A DNA stretch of 23,734 nt from UBA1563 sp041667115 (GTDB lineage: Bacteria; Bacteroidota; Ignavibacteria; Ignavibacteriales; Ignavibacteriaceae): contig JBAYFO010000056.1 in the NCBI GenBank assembly GCA_041667115.1, forward strand, positions 1 to 23,734, written 5' to 3'. The notes under the pieces were generated by a model. It was not told where the DNA came from. It searched no databases and saw nothing but the letters and a program-made list of their open reading frames with translations. The position numbers and the translations under genes were made by a program. Of this stretch, positions 15,176-23,734 are shown in pieces; positions within the stretch are counted from its first letter, which is position 1, and each line of letters begins with the position of its first letter.

Positions 15176-16093
15176 TTAAAGAATGAAGGAGCCTGTTAAG
15201 TTTTTAAGAGAAGCTATTTTCATTTTTTCACAATACAAAATTAAATCATTAACCATTGTTTCGGAAATATTCGGATAGACAAAATTTACGGTCCCAAGTT
15301 GAAACGCAGAAGCCCCGGCAATCATAAATTCAACTGCGTCCTGCCATGAAAAGATGCCTCCGACTCCAATTATCGGAATATCAACATTTCTTCTAATTTC
15401 CAAAACTTTCGCCAAAGCTACCGGTTTTATTGCCGGACCGGACAATCCCCCGGTAATGTTTTTTATTTTTGGTTTTCGAGTCATAATATCAAATGCGGTT
15501 CCGACAAGCGTGTTAATAGCTGAAACAGCGTCCGCTCCCGCCTCTTTTGCCGCTAATGCAAATTCTGAAATCCGGGAAACGTTGGGAGATAGCTTAATGA
15601 ACACCGGTTTAGTAGAAACATTTTTTACTTGTTCGGTTATTCTTGCAACAGCTCGTTTATCATTCCCAAATTCAAGTCCCCCTTCTTTAACGTTTGGGCA
15701 AGAGACATTAATTTCAAATGCTGAAATTGTTTCTTCACCGGTTAAGAGTCTTGTGCATTCCACGTACTCTTCCACAGAACTTGCAGCAATGTTGCAGATG
15801 ATTTTTGTATCAAACTTTTTTAAGAACGGAATTTTTGTTTTAAGAAATTCTTCGACTCCAACATTTGCCAATCCAATTGCATTTAACATTCCGGATGGTG
15901 TTTCAACGACTCTTTGCGGAGAATTTCCTTTTCTTGGTTTTAAACTTAATGATTTTGTAACAATTCCGCCTATTTTATTTAAATCAACAAATTCTGATAT
16001 TTCATTCCCGTAGCCAACCGTGCCCGAAGCTAACAAAATCGGATTTCTTAACGTTAACGGTCCAATGGATACGGATAAGTCTATAGCACTCAT
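15176..16093 (-). CDS. pyrD: Dihydroorotate dehydrogenase B, catalytic subunit
   Basis: This FMN enzyme oxidises dihydroorotate to orotate in pyrimidine synthesis. The 305 residues have the class 1 hallmarks: LASGTVGYG near the N-terminus, Lys47 (VTKSLS), active-site Cys132 in INVSCPN, Lys167 in FIKLSPN and GVGGIFSWQDA for FMN phosphate. Cys rather than Ser as base, plus the pyrK gene overlapping by 4 bases, identify the class 1B NAD-linked heterotetramer. Confidence 0.96.
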   Translation of the reverse strand: MSAIDLSVSIGPLTLRNPILLASGTVGYGNEISEFVDLNKIGGIVTKSLSLKPRKGNSPQRVVETPSGMLNAIGLANVGVEEFLKTKIPFLKKFDTKIICNIAASSVEEYVECTRLLTGEETISAFEINVSCPNVKEGGLEFGNDKRAVARITEQVKNVSTKPVFIKLSPNVSRISEFALAAKEAGADAVSAINTLVGTAFDIMTRKPKIKNITGGLSGPAIKPVALAKVLEIRRNVDIPIIGVGGIFSWQDAVEFMIAGASAFQLGTVNFVYPNISETMVNDLILYCEKMKIASLKNLTGSFIL

Positions 16094-16857
16094 GGCAATT
16101 CAACATCATTTACATTAAAAACGGGACCATCTTTACAAACTAAAAGATACTTTTCTTTATTTGTTGTAGATTCAATCGGGCAGCCCTGACAAATACCAAA
16201 ACCGCAAGCCATTGAAGATTCAGTTGATATTTCAGCCTCAAAGCTATTTGAAATACAAAACTGCTGAAGTGATTTTAACATCGGAGTCGGTCCGCAACCG
16301 AATATTTTAATTCTATCATTTTTTAATTTATTTATTTCCGAACCAAGCAGTTGAACAACATTTCCTTCAAAACCAAAACTGCCGTCATCCGTTGCTGCTA
16401 AAACATTTTTCATTTCGTAAGTAATACAATCATTTTTTGATCTTCCACCGCTGAAACAGATAATTTCTTTCCCGGTTTTGTCAAGTTCTCTAATGAGAAA
16501 CGGGAACGGAGCTGCACCAATCCCGCCGGCAACAATCACCGCTTTATCAAAATTTCCCGCTAGAGAAAAACCATTTCCAAGAGGACCCATAACGTCAACA
16601 GATTCACCTCTTTGTTTGTTTTGAAGAGCCGAAGTTCCTCCTCCAACCGAAATAAACATGATGGTAAAGGAATCTCCTTCAACATTGCAAATACTAAAGG
16701 GGCGGCGTAACAGAGGAAAATTTGAATTTGATACTTTGATATTTACAAATTGTCCGGGCTTTGCATGTTTGGCAATTTTATCAGACTGCAAATTTAAGAG
16801 AAAAACATTTGTTCCAATTTGAGTTACAGAATTAACCGTTGCGTTCTCAAGAAACAA
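16090..16857 (-). CDS. pyrK: Dihydroorotate dehydrogenase B, electron-transfer subunit
   Basis: PyrK carries FAD and a 2Fe-2S cluster and passes electrons from PyrD to NAD. The 255-residue protein shows the FAD motif RRPFSI (51-56), the NAD-binding GGIGAAPFPFLI stretch (111-122) and the cluster ligands Cys218, Cys223, Cys226 and Cys241. The start codon is TTG, preceded by AAAAGGA about nine bases upstream; the nearer ATG in that region runs into a stop after five codons. It overlaps pyrD by 4 bases and begins the block after a 224-base gap. Confidence 0.95.
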   Translation of the reverse strand: MFLENATVNSVTQIGTNVFLLNLQSDKIAKHAKPGQFVNIKVSNSNFPLLRRPFSICNVEGDSFTIMFISVGGGTSALQNKQRGESVDVMGPLGNGFSLAGNFDKAVIVAGGIGAAPFPFLIRELDKTGKEIICFSGGRSKNDCITYEMKNVLAATDDGSFGFEGNVVQLLGSEINKLKNDRIKIFGCGPTPMLKSLQQFCISNSFEAEISTESSMACGFGICQGCPIESTTNKEKYLLVCKDGPVFNVNDVELP

Positions 16858-17021
16858 GGGACATCCTTTTTATGTAGAAATAATCATTAAATAGTGAGCT
16901 TATGGACGGGGAACGCCGACCTTTCTGCCGATAGGCAGGAGAGTTATTTTGAACTACCCAAATTTATAGAGAATTTCATTCCCTACAAAATATCTTTCAG
17001 CAAATTTCTCTTTCTCGTGAT

Positions 17022-17053
17022 GCATGCCGATGTTCAATTTAGCATCGGCATGC
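17022..17053. terminator. Perfect 11-bp hairpin after the amidase gene
   Basis: GCATGCCGATG (17022-17032) pairs fully with CATCGGCATGC (17043-17053) around a 10-base loop. It lies 28 bases past the minus-strand amidase stop, so it may end that transcript, though no clean T-run follows. It could equally be a dispersed palindrome. Otherwise the 16858-17081 gap holds only the small CTGCC-GATA-GGCAG palindrome (16925-16938) and the pyrK leader. Confidence 0.5.
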
Positions 17054-17081
17054 CTTACCAAAATCAATATTCCCTATCCGG

Positions 17082-19472
17082 TTATTTTAAAACAACCATC
17101 TTCTTGGTTTGCGTAAATGTACCGGCTTGTAATTGGTAAAAATATACACCGGAAGTTAACTTGTAATTCGTAGTTCCTAATTTGTAATCGTGTCTTCCGG
17201 CTTGTTGAAATTCGTTTATGAAAGTCGCAACTTCATTTCCCAACACATCGAAGAGTTTTAAGGTTACAAAATTATCTTGCGGTAATTGGTAACTGATAAT
17301 CGTTTCCGGATTAAACGGATTCGGATAGTTTTGGTACAGAGTTAAACTCTCAGGAGTTAAATTTTCTTTCTGTTCTTCTACAGGAAGTAAAATATCATAT
17401 TGGGCATCGTCAACATATAAAATGCTGCTTTTTGTTCCATCAGGAGTTTGTTTAACAATTATGCTGTTAAAGTACTTTTGTCCTGAACCGCCGATCGAAG
17501 AAATTGGAATTCTCTTCAACATCCAGCCTGACCAGTTAATCGTATCAACCATAACTTCTGAATTTGTATTACTCTCATCGTTAAACCAATATTCTAAAAT
17601 ATTGTAGCTTAAATCCCCTTTCACCCAAATACCAAATTCCGATGAAACACTTGAACCGATAGCCGGTTTAGCTGCATCGAAAAACTGGCAAACGCCACCG
17701 TTGGCTTGAGTAAATACATAAGCTAATCTTCCCCCTTTTGTTCCACTATATTTTACGCTCATCGTAACATTTACCATTGATTTCGCAGAATCAATACCAA
17801 TTGATCCCGGATTTAACCCGGGATTTTTCCATTGCCCGACAACCTCAAAGCTGTCGATGATTGTTCCTGATAAATATTTTTCAGATACCGTTTTAAATAC
17901 TATGGTATCTTTTACTGCTGTGGGAATTCCTTCCATATCTTTCAAGGTTTCACCAATTACCAATCGATAAGTGCTATTTATTACTAAACTACTTTGAGGC
18001 TGAAATGAAATAATTCCGATTCCATTATCAATTGATGTAACTATCGAGAGAGGAACCAACACATTTTGCGGTGAATAAAGTGAAATATTTCCACTAACTG
18101 ATTGGCTTAAAATTGCTGCGTCAAATCTTGCACGTCCAAAAAAAGTAGTGCTTATTTCCTCTTGATTATTAACGGGGTAACTGCTTAAAAGATTTAATCT
18201 GTTTCTACTTTTCGTTGTAAAAGTGAAACTGTAAGGTTCTGCAATAGAAACATTTGAAACACTTTTTGCACCGGTTGATACGGTTACTGTATAGGTTGTT
18301 AATTTTTCATAGGTTACAGAAGGTGTAAAGGTTAACGTCATGTTTTGATTTTCCCAGCTCAACGTTCCTTGAACAGAGGGGGTAATAGTAAAAGCACTTG
18401 CTGTAGCAGAGGTTGACATTGGTTTATCAAAATTGATCTTGATTACTGCAGTTGAAGCAACACTATCCCCCGGATTTGTTACCGGTACATGAGATAAAAT
18501 TGTGGGAGCAATCGTTGAATCATACAGCATTGACTTATCGGAAAAGACCGTCTGATTGGCAACAACTACAACAGTGGAGGAATCTTTTACATAATCGGGA
18601 GCTTCAAAGATCAATTTATAACTCCCCGGTGCTACACTATCAAACATAAAAAATCCATTGTTGAGCATATCACCTTGATATACTCTGTTTCCCGGCTGAA
18701 GAGTTACTTTGAGATTATTCACCGGTACTTTAGTATCACCCTTTGAAGCAATCGCATAATAACTAACCGTTTTATAGAGGTCTCTTGCTAATCCCGCAAC
18801 AATACCTGTTTGAAAACCGGGTTGTGAAAAATATTTTAGAAATCCTCTTGCAATTGCCCATGCTTCGTGTTTTTTATAAGAAGCATTCATCAATCTCCAT
18901 GATTCAGGAATGTAATCATGAAATTCGCCTTCCGATAAAGTCCCGGGAACATTTAAATTTTTGAATACCCCTAAATAAGCTTGACCCGTTCCATAAAAAT
19001 CGAAATCGCCACGGCTATATTTAGCTGTTGTTCTGTTAGCTTTGAAAACTTCATCCGCTACATAATTAGCCATTGTTAAAGATGGAGGATAGGTTGGTGC
19101 CGCATCTCTACCTTGAAATAAAAGTAAAGTATAATTTGACTTCCCATCATATCCGTTGCTATGTATTGCGTGGAAGTAATCGACATTCTTTGCATTACAA
19201 TCTGCTACAATTTGAGAAAGTGGAAGGTCGTCTGCATCGGTATTGGCTACTCTGGACATATAGACCGTAGCATTTACCTGCAGTAAAATTCCGCGTAATG
19301 CTAACCCTTTATCTAAATTGGATACCGATTCCCAAAAACCGGTTTGCGGAACATATCTGTCGTTAGCAGGATCCAACCCGCCATGTCCGGGATTAATATA
19401 AATTTTAGTGCCGGATAAATCTTGTCCGAATATTGAATTTGCGAGTATAAGGAATAATATAAGTTTTTTCAT
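17082..19472 (-). CDS. Secreted N-acetylmuramoyl-L-alanine amidase-like protein with T9SS sorting domain
   Basis: This 796-residue multidomain protein begins with a signal peptide (1-16). An Amidase_3 catalytic domain follows (about 22-215), with probable zinc ligands His30 (INPGHGG), Glu48 and His104 (HAIHSNG) and catalytic Glu181 (TLSEGEF). Next comes a carboxypeptidase-regulatory-like beta domain (about 230-315), two Big_5-type Ig-like domains (about 325-530) and a jelly-roll-like region (about 535-700). The last 90 residues are a type A T9SS sorting domain (YQNYPNPFNPETIISY ... GVYFYQL ... KKMVVLK). It is probably exported across the outer membrane and surface-attached or released. That fits hydrolysis of foreign cell walls at least as well as remodelling of its own. 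It lies 10 bases after the PD40 gene. Confidence 0.9.
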   Translation of the reverse strand: MKKLILFLILANSIFGQDLSGTKIYINPGHGGLDPANDRYVPQTGFWESVSNLDKGLALRGILLQVNATVYMSRVANTDADDLPLSQIVADCNAKNVDYFHAIHSNGYDGKSNYTLLLFQGRDAAPTYPPSLTMANYVADEVFKANRTTAKYSRGDFDFYGTGQAYLGVFKNLNVPGTLSEGEFHDYIPESWRLMNASYKKHEAWAIARGFLKYFSQPGFQTGIVAGLARDLYKTVSYYAIASKGDTKVPVNNLKVTLQPGNRVYQGDMLNNGFFMFDSVAPGSYKLIFEAPDYVKDSSTVVVVANQTVFSDKSMLYDSTIAPTILSHVPVTNPGDSVASTAVIKINFDKPMSTSATASAFTITPSVQGTLSWENQNMTLTFTPSVTYEKLTTYTVTVSTGAKSVSNVSIAEPYSFTFTTKSRNRLNLLSSYPVNNQEEISTTFFGRARFDAAILSQSVSGNISLYSPQNVLVPLSIVTSIDNGIGIISFQPQSSLVINSTYRLVIGETLKDMEGIPTAVKDTIVFKTVSEKYLSGTIIDSFEVVGQWKNPGLNPGSIGIDSAKSMVNVTMSVKYSGTKGGRLAYVFTQANGGVCQFFDAAKPAIGSSVSSEFGIWVKGDLSYNILEYWFNDESNTNSEVMVDTINWSGWMLKRIPISSIGGSGQKYFNSIIVKQTPDGTKSSILYVDDAQYDILLPVEEQKENLTPESLTLYQNYPNPFNPETIISYQLPQDNFVTLKLFDVLGNEVATFINEFQQAGRHDYKLGTTNYKLTSGVYFYQLQAGTFTQTKKMVVLK

Positions 19473-19482
19473 AGTTCATTTC

Positions 19483-20424
19483 TTAGTAATTTTTTTCTAA
19501 TGAGAGATAAATAATTTTTCCATCAGCGGAGTGACAAACAATAGCATTCATAGAAGGCGACCATTCAGGAAATTGCTCATGAATTGTCTTGCTATCGGTA
19601 AGCTGTAATTTTTCTTTGCCATCCGATGATAGCAACATGATTTCGGAAGAAATAATTTTCTCTCCATCATCTTTATCTTCCATATAAGCGATCCACTTCC
19701 CGTCCGGTGACCATTGAGGTGCATTGGCATATCCCAAATCGAGCAATACCTTTCCCTCTAAATCTGTAACATAAGTTCCTTTTCCCATCAGTGTAAAAAG
19801 TATTTTAGATTTATCCGGCGATAAGGATGACCAAAGGTAACTCCCTTCTCCCAGCGGATCAAAAACTCTTTTCTGCCCATCGATCAAAAGGATTAAATTA
19901 TTATCGCTATAAAACAACATCGTATCTTGCGGTATGATGTTCAACTGCATAGTTTGCTTTTGCTTATTATTTACCGTGATATCTGCATCTTGTTTGAAAA
20001 TGCAATTGCCGCTTTTCAAAATTTTGGGGGCGGAAAGATTTCTTTTCCCGCTTTCGATCAATTCAATTTGTTTTGTTTGGAGATTTATCGATTTAATATC
20101 AGAATATTTTTTCCCGTTTACATATTTGTCTGTCCGGTAAAATACTTTTCCACCGTTACCGGTAAATTGATAGTCGAACCCTGAACCCGGATCAGAGGTG
20201 ATGGTTTTTAATTCATTTGAAAAAAGATTGATCGACTCTATTCCGTCGTAGTAAGCGCGGGTGAAATAGATGGTTGAATCATTAGAGGCAAACCGTGGGA
20301 AATAATGTTCTCCACCGCCGGGAATAATAATTTCCTTACTTTCTTTTACTTTTATCGGTTGCGCTGTAGTAACAAATTGAAAGACTAAAAAGAGCATAAA
20401 AATTTGCACAAAAACACTTTTCAT
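19483..20424 (-). CDS. Exported PD40 beta-propeller protein (TolB-like)
   Basis: This 313-residue protein has a signal peptide ending near TTAQ and repeated propeller blades. The clearest are FPRFASNDSTIYFTRAYYDG, PQWSPDGKWIAYMED and FPEWSPSMNAIVCHS, the PD40/WD40-like repeat found in TolB. The frame is open to 20457, but that start would overlap rpiB. The ATG at 20424 has GGAG upstream and begins the signal peptide directly, so it is preferred. Likely periplasmic, binding a partner protein; the role is unknown. It sits between rpiB and the amidase in one block. Confidence 0.8.
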   Translation of the reverse strand: MKSVFVQIFMLFLVFQFVTTAQPIKVKESKEIIIPGGGEHYFPRFASNDSTIYFTRAYYDGIESINLFSNELKTITSDPGSGFDYQFTGNGGKVFYRTDKYVNGKKYSDIKSINLQTKQIELIESGKRNLSAPKILKSGNCIFKQDADITVNNKQKQTMQLNIIPQDTMLFYSDNNLILLIDGQKRVFDPLGEGSYLWSSLSPDKSKILFTLMGKGTYVTDLEGKVLLDLGYANAPQWSPDGKWIAYMEDKDDGEKIISSEIMLLSSDGKEKLQLTDSKTIHEQFPEWSPSMNAIVCHSADGKIIYLSLEKNY

Positions 20425-20437
20425 TTGAACTCCGGAA

Positions 20438-21085
20438 TTAAAGATTTTGATTTTCAATTTCTGTTATTTTATCAAGTCGGCGCTGATGTCTTTCCCCGCC
20501 AAATTTTGTAATCAGCCATGTCTCTAAGATACCTTTGATAGTCTCCTCACCAAGCGCCTTTGCCCCGATCACAAGAATATTAGCATTGTTGTGCTCTCTT
20601 GCACTTTTCGCTGTGAACTCGTTGTAACAAGTTGCAGCGCGAATCCCTTTTATTTTATTAGCCGTTATTGCAGATGGAATGCCCGTTGCATCAACAAGAA
20701 TCCCAAAATCAACTTCACCATTTTTTACTTTTTTTGCAACGGCAAATGCAAAGTCGGGATAATCACATGACTTTTCATCATATGTTCCAACATCCTGCAC
20801 GGAAAAACCTTTTTCAACTAATATTTTTGAGAGAAGATTTTTTACGGTGTAACCGGTATGGTCACCACCAAGTGCAACACTATTTGTAACTTTATTTGTT
20901 GAGAAACCGGGAGAGGAGGTAAACTCAATTTTATCACTCACACTCTTTTTTACGACCGTTATTCCAAATTCTTTTATTTTATCTTTTGCAAGCGGCGTAA
21001 TAATATCACTATCGCCAACAGCGATGATTTTTTCACCATTCTTAAATTTGGCGATAACTTCGGCTTCGGTAATTATTTTTTTCAT
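20438..21085 (-). CDS. rpiB: RpiB/LacAB-type sugar-phosphate isomerase with N-terminal extension
   Basis: RpiB interconverts ribose 5-phosphate and ribulose 5-phosphate. The domain (about 68-215) has Asp75-His76 (GGDHTGY), DVGTYDEKSCDYPDFA, AITANKIKGIRAATC, His165 (REHNNAN) and GERHQRR. Two oddities stand out. The catalytic Cys of the usual CGTG motif is Asp132 (LVDATGIPS). An extra segment of about 65 residues (ITEAEVIAKFKNGEKIIAV...IITPLAKDKIKEFGITVV) plus a linker precedes the domain; I recall like extensions on microcompartment-associated enzymes. Active-site change or altered substrate is therefore possible. The stop is 13 bases before the preferred PD40 start, and manC ends 1 base upstream. 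Confidence 0.85.
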   Translation of the reverse strand: MKKIITEAEVIAKFKNGEKIIAVGDSDIITPLAKDKIKEFGITVVKKSVSDKIEFTSSPGFSTNKVTNSVALGGDHTGYTVKNLLSKILVEKGFSVQDVGTYDEKSCDYPDFAFAVAKKVKNGEVDFGILVDATGIPSAITANKIKGIRAATCYNEFTAKSAREHNNANILVIGAKALGEETIKGILETWLITKFGGERHQRRLDKITEIENQNL

Positions 21086-21086
21086 G

Positions 21087-22154
21087 TTATAAATAATCGT
21101 TCAATTTATTCAACTTAATATAATCAACAACTTTCTTTACTTCTTGGGCATTTTCACGGTTGCACACAAGAAGAGCATCGTCGGTATTAATTACAATTAC
21201 ATTGTCGAGTCCAATCACCGCAGTAAATTTTTTGGGAGAATAGATATATGAATCAAGAGTCTTATCAGCATAAACATTCCCGATGAGCGCATTGTCATTT
21301 TTATCTTTGGTTGAAAGCTGGTGGACTTCTTCCCAACTACCAACATCACTCCAGGTAAATTTCCCTTTTGTTAAATAAACTTTGTGCGATTTTTCCATAA
21401 TTCCATAATCGATAGAAATGCTTCTCAGTTGACCATATTCTTCAAGTAATATTTTTTCAAACTCTGCCGTCTTAAAAGCCGCTGCAATGTTTGTTAATGC
21501 CTCACCTAACTCAGGCATAAGAAGTGCTATTTCATTGATTATTGCATCCACCCTCCAAATAAACATTCCGCTGTTCCAGAGGAAATCACCGCTTTGAACA
21601 AAATTCAGTGCGGTATCATAATTCGGTTTTTCTGCGAACGTTAATACTTTAAAAATATTTTCTTCCGATTCATTCTCATCAATTTGAATATACCCATACC
21701 CTGTCTCTGGACGGGTTGGCGGAATTCCAATAGTCAATAATCCCCCTTCTTTATATGCGTATGTTGCAGCTTTCATCAATGATTCTTGAAAAATATTTTT
21801 TTCGCGAATGATATGATCCGCCGGAAGAACAGTAATTACCGCATCAGCATCTATTTTCTGGATCAACACTGAGGCTAATCCAATTGCTGCGGCTGTATTT
21901 CTTCCAAAAGGCTCTTCAAGAATATTTTCACTTGGAATTTCAGGTAATTGTTTGCTGATCTCTTCTTTTTGAAGTTTGTTCGTAACGATGAAGATATTAT
22001 GATACGGTATAAACCCTTCAAGCCTGTCGACAGTACTCTGAATCATGGTTCTTTCATCAAAGATCTTTAGTAACTGTTTAGGTGATTTTTCTCGGCTTCG
22101 CGGCCAAAAACGTGAACCGACACCACCCGCCATAATTACTGCAAAAACGTTCAT
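21087..22154 (-). CDS. manC: Mannose-1-phosphate guanylyltransferase
   Basis: This enzyme makes GDP-mannose from mannose 1-phosphate and GTP for polysaccharide and glycan synthesis. The 355 residues begin with the nucleotidyltransferase signature AVIMAGGVGSRFWPRSR and Lys26 (SPKQLL). They also have EPFGRNTAAAIGLA, VLPADHII, FAEKP, FLWNSGMFIWR and SIDYGIMEKS. It is the short form lacking the C-terminal isomerase domain of bifunctional ManC/AlgA. Its start overlaps the unknown gene upstream by 4 bases. Confidence 0.95.
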   Translation of the reverse strand: MNVFAVIMAGGVGSRFWPRSREKSPKQLLKIFDERTMIQSTVDRLEGFIPYHNIFIVTNKLQKEEISKQLPEIPSENILEEPFGRNTAAAIGLASVLIQKIDADAVITVLPADHIIREKNIFQESLMKAATYAYKEGGLLTIGIPPTRPETGYGYIQIDENESEENIFKVLTFAEKPNYDTALNFVQSGDFLWNSGMFIWRVDAIINEIALLMPELGEALTNIAAAFKTAEFEKILLEEYGQLRSISIDYGIMEKSHKVYLTKGKFTWSDVGSWEEVHQLSTKDKNDNALIGNVYADKTLDSYIYSPKKFTAVIGLDNVIVINTDDALLVCNRENAQEVKKVVDYIKLNKLNDYL

Positions 22155-23023
22155 TCAGTATTCCTCATTTTTAAAGTTTGTAATTTTTTTCCAAAATCCT
22201 CCGCTTTGTTTAAATAGGAGGTGATATCAACATCTTTATTTTTAACCAATGCAACAATAACTATCAAACACGCACGCATAGACTCAATCATATCTTTTCC
22301 CGGAGCCAATTCTTTTAACTGGAGCATACGGAATGCTTTTGCCAAAATATTGTGCATTTCCGTTGTTATCTCTGTCCCGAATTTTTCTGATAACGAAGCG
22401 TTAACCTTCATCACCGTTTCATACTGTCTTAGCTCCGTTGATTTAACTTCACCGGTTCCAAGATTTTTCAAAACGGATTCTATTTCCTTTACCGGCTTCA
22501 ATATGGTCGCTTCAAAATTTTGGAAGAAAAGATGTTCATCCTCGTTCTCTTCTTCAAAAATAAATTTTTCTTTTATTTTATCTGTCTTCATTTTTTCAGT
22601 ATGAGAACTTTTTCTATCCGTAAAATCAATCGTCAAGGAATCATCCTTAGCTTCATCATTTACGGAGTTTGATACAAATTCTTCCAGTTTTTTACTGATC
22701 TCCTTGTACAAATTTGGAGTCAATGTATCAAGAACAGTATTTAAATCTTTCACTAAAAGTTGTGCATGGTCTTTGAATTTGTCCGACACCTTAAGAAAAT
22801 CAACTTTATTTTGTTTCAAATAATTATAAACTTCATGAAATTTTATAGCTAATCTGGAAAGCTGTGTAATTTTCTTCATCCCGAATATTACATCTTCAAG
22901 ATCATTTGCATTGAGCAGCGTTTCCTTTAGTAATCCTACAACCTCAATTTTTTCACTACTGAGTCTTAAATTATTAGCGGCTACGGCTATGCACTGGATA
23001 ATATATTGTTTTTCCAAATCCAT
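22151..23023 (-). CDS. Unknown helical acidic protein between alr and manC
   Basis: I do not recognise this 290-residue protein. It appears almost wholly alpha-helical, with no signal peptide or membrane helix. A charged low-complexity linker (about 125-165, with EEENEDEHLFF) separates an N-terminal helical part (1-120) from a C-terminal one (165-285). A hydrophobic stretch SMRACLIVIVALV near 256 is probably a buried helix. It begins 2 bases after alr ends and overlaps manC by 4 bases, so it is co-expressed with envelope-precursor genes. A scaffolding or regulatory role would be guesswork. Confidence 0.75.
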   Translation of the reverse strand: MDLEKQYIIQCIAVAANNLRLSSEKIEVVGLLKETLLNANDLEDVIFGMKKITQLSRLAIKFHEVYNYLKQNKVDFLKVSDKFKDHAQLLVKDLNTVLDTLTPNLYKEISKKLEEFVSNSVNDEAKDDSLTIDFTDRKSSHTEKMKTDKIKEKFIFEEENEDEHLFFQNFEATILKPVKEIESVLKNLGTGEVKSTELRQYETVMKVNASLSEKFGTEITTEMHNILAKAFRMLQLKELAPGKDMIESMRACLIVIVALVKNKDVDITSYLNKAEDFGKKLQTLKMRNTE

Positions 23024-23025
23024 TT

Positions 23026-23734
23026 TCAGATATAAATTCTCGGAACACGTTTTGAAATGTTGCAGGTAATTTCATAAGGAATTGTTTCAAGTTTATTGCT
23101 CCAATTCCATGCGTCAAGCGAATACCGTTTACTCGTCCCCAGCAAAATAACTTTGTCACCTATTTTTATTTTCGCGTCTCCGACATCAAACATGATTCGA
23201 TCCATAGTAATTCTACCTACTTGCGGATACCTGTTATTTTTAATAATACAAAACATTTTATTTGATAAATTACGATTCAAGCCGTCGCCATATCCTATCG
23301 GCACAGAAATGATTTGTGATCTTTTTTTAAGGATATACTTTCTTCCGTAACTCACCGATTCTCCTTTTTCAAACCATCGGCAGGAAGCAACCTCTGAAAT
23401 TAAAGATAAAACCGGTTTCAACTTTATTGTAGAAATTATTTCTTGAGAAGGAGGATACCCATATAATGAGATACCCGGTCGAACCATATCAAAATATGCC
23501 TCCGGCATCGATAATATTGCTCCGCTGTTTGCTATATGAATTACCTTTGGTCTAATTTTTTTCTTCTGTAGTTCGGATACAACTGCGTTAAATCTTTTTA
23601 ATTGAAGTTGCGCAAAAGAGGTGTCCTTTTCATCCGAAGTGGCAAAGTGAGAATAAATTCCATCTAAAATAAACCTATCACTTACCGCAAGCTTTTCAAT
23701 AAATTGAACCGCATCCTGATATCGAACACCAAGC
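23026..23734 (-). CDS. alr: Alanine racemase, C-terminal part (5' end outside window)
   Basis: This PLP enzyme makes D-alanine for peptidoglycan. The frame stays open to the window edge, so the ATG at 23508 is internal. The visible 235 or so residues begin LGVRYQDA, part of the GMGRLGV motif. They include GIYSHFATSDEKDTSF, the PLP-barrel motif HIANSGAIL, MVRPGISLYGYPP, the catalytic Tyr loop (ESVSYGRKY), GYGDGLNR, VGRITMDRIMFDVGD and the C-terminal ISKRVPRIYI. It leads the block that continues with the helical unknown protein and manC. Confidence 0.95.
   Translation of the reverse strand, partial: LGVRYQDAVQFIEKLAVSDRFILDGIYSHFATSDEKDTSFAQLQLKRFNAVVSELQKKKIRPKVIHIANSGAILSMPEAYFDMVRPGISLYGYPPSQEIISTIKLKPVLSLISEVASCRWFEKGESVSYGRKYILKKRSQIISVPIGYGDGLNRNLSNKMFCIIKNNRYPQVGRITMDRIMFDVGDAKIKIGDKVILLGTSKRYSLDAWNWSNKLETIPYEITCNISKRVPRIYI

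Noticed and set aside
15354..16013. 219-residue plus-strand open frame
   Set aside because: It is antisense to pyrD, whose catalytic motifs are intact; it is a composition shadow.

Overview
The window looks like a chromosomal segment of a Bacteroidota/Chlorobiota-group bacterium, most likely Ignavibacteria-like. Three things point that way: the large secreted amidase ends in a type IX secretion (T9SS) sorting tail of the YQNYPNPFNP type, a GWxTD-domain protein is present, and two promoters fit the Bacteroidetes -33/-7 pattern (TTG or TTTG, 20 bases, TANNTTTG). The DNA is AT-rich throughout.

The window has two halves of different character. Positions 1 to about 8.1 kb are accessory and gene-poor. 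They hold a DUF4395 membrane protein with a small lipoprotein, a one-helix zinc-ribbon protein, a receiver-domain protein overlapping a soluble histidine-kinase-like protein, an unrecognised 346-residue protein, and two small unknown genes. Long intergenic stretches are full of repeats. These include two imperfect direct repeats of about 230 bases, hairpins related to each other (9-bp stem, 3-base loop), a three-way-junction palindrome, and an array of twelve ATTRTAAT-type cores spaced 20 or 21 bp apart. A related 16-bp perfect palindrome lies between the promoter elements of the next gene.

From about 8.17 kb onward the window is dense core genome. adk is on the plus strand and converges on a long series of minus-strand genes. 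In transcription order these are: alr (5' end beyond the window), a helical unknown protein, manC-type mannose-1-phosphate guanylyltransferase, an RpiB-like isomerase, a PD40-propeller protein, the T9SS amidase; then pyrK, pyrD, folC; then rho; then a GWxTD protein, pdxA, a methyltransferase and ftsE. Many of these genes overlap or are separated by a few bases, so they are probably co-transcribed in blocks. The themes are envelope building (alr, manC, amidase, ftsE), pyrimidine synthesis (pyrK/pyrD form one enzyme), folate and vitamin B6 synthesis (folC, pdxA) and transcription termination (rho).

The main points of interest are the phased 21-bp array with its matching promoter palindrome, the receiver/kinase/unknown module in AT-rich DNA next to a 230-bp repeat, and the RpiB homologue with Asp in place of the catalytic Cys plus an N-terminal extension. 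No tRNA, rRNA, CRISPR array, transposase or integrase was recognised.
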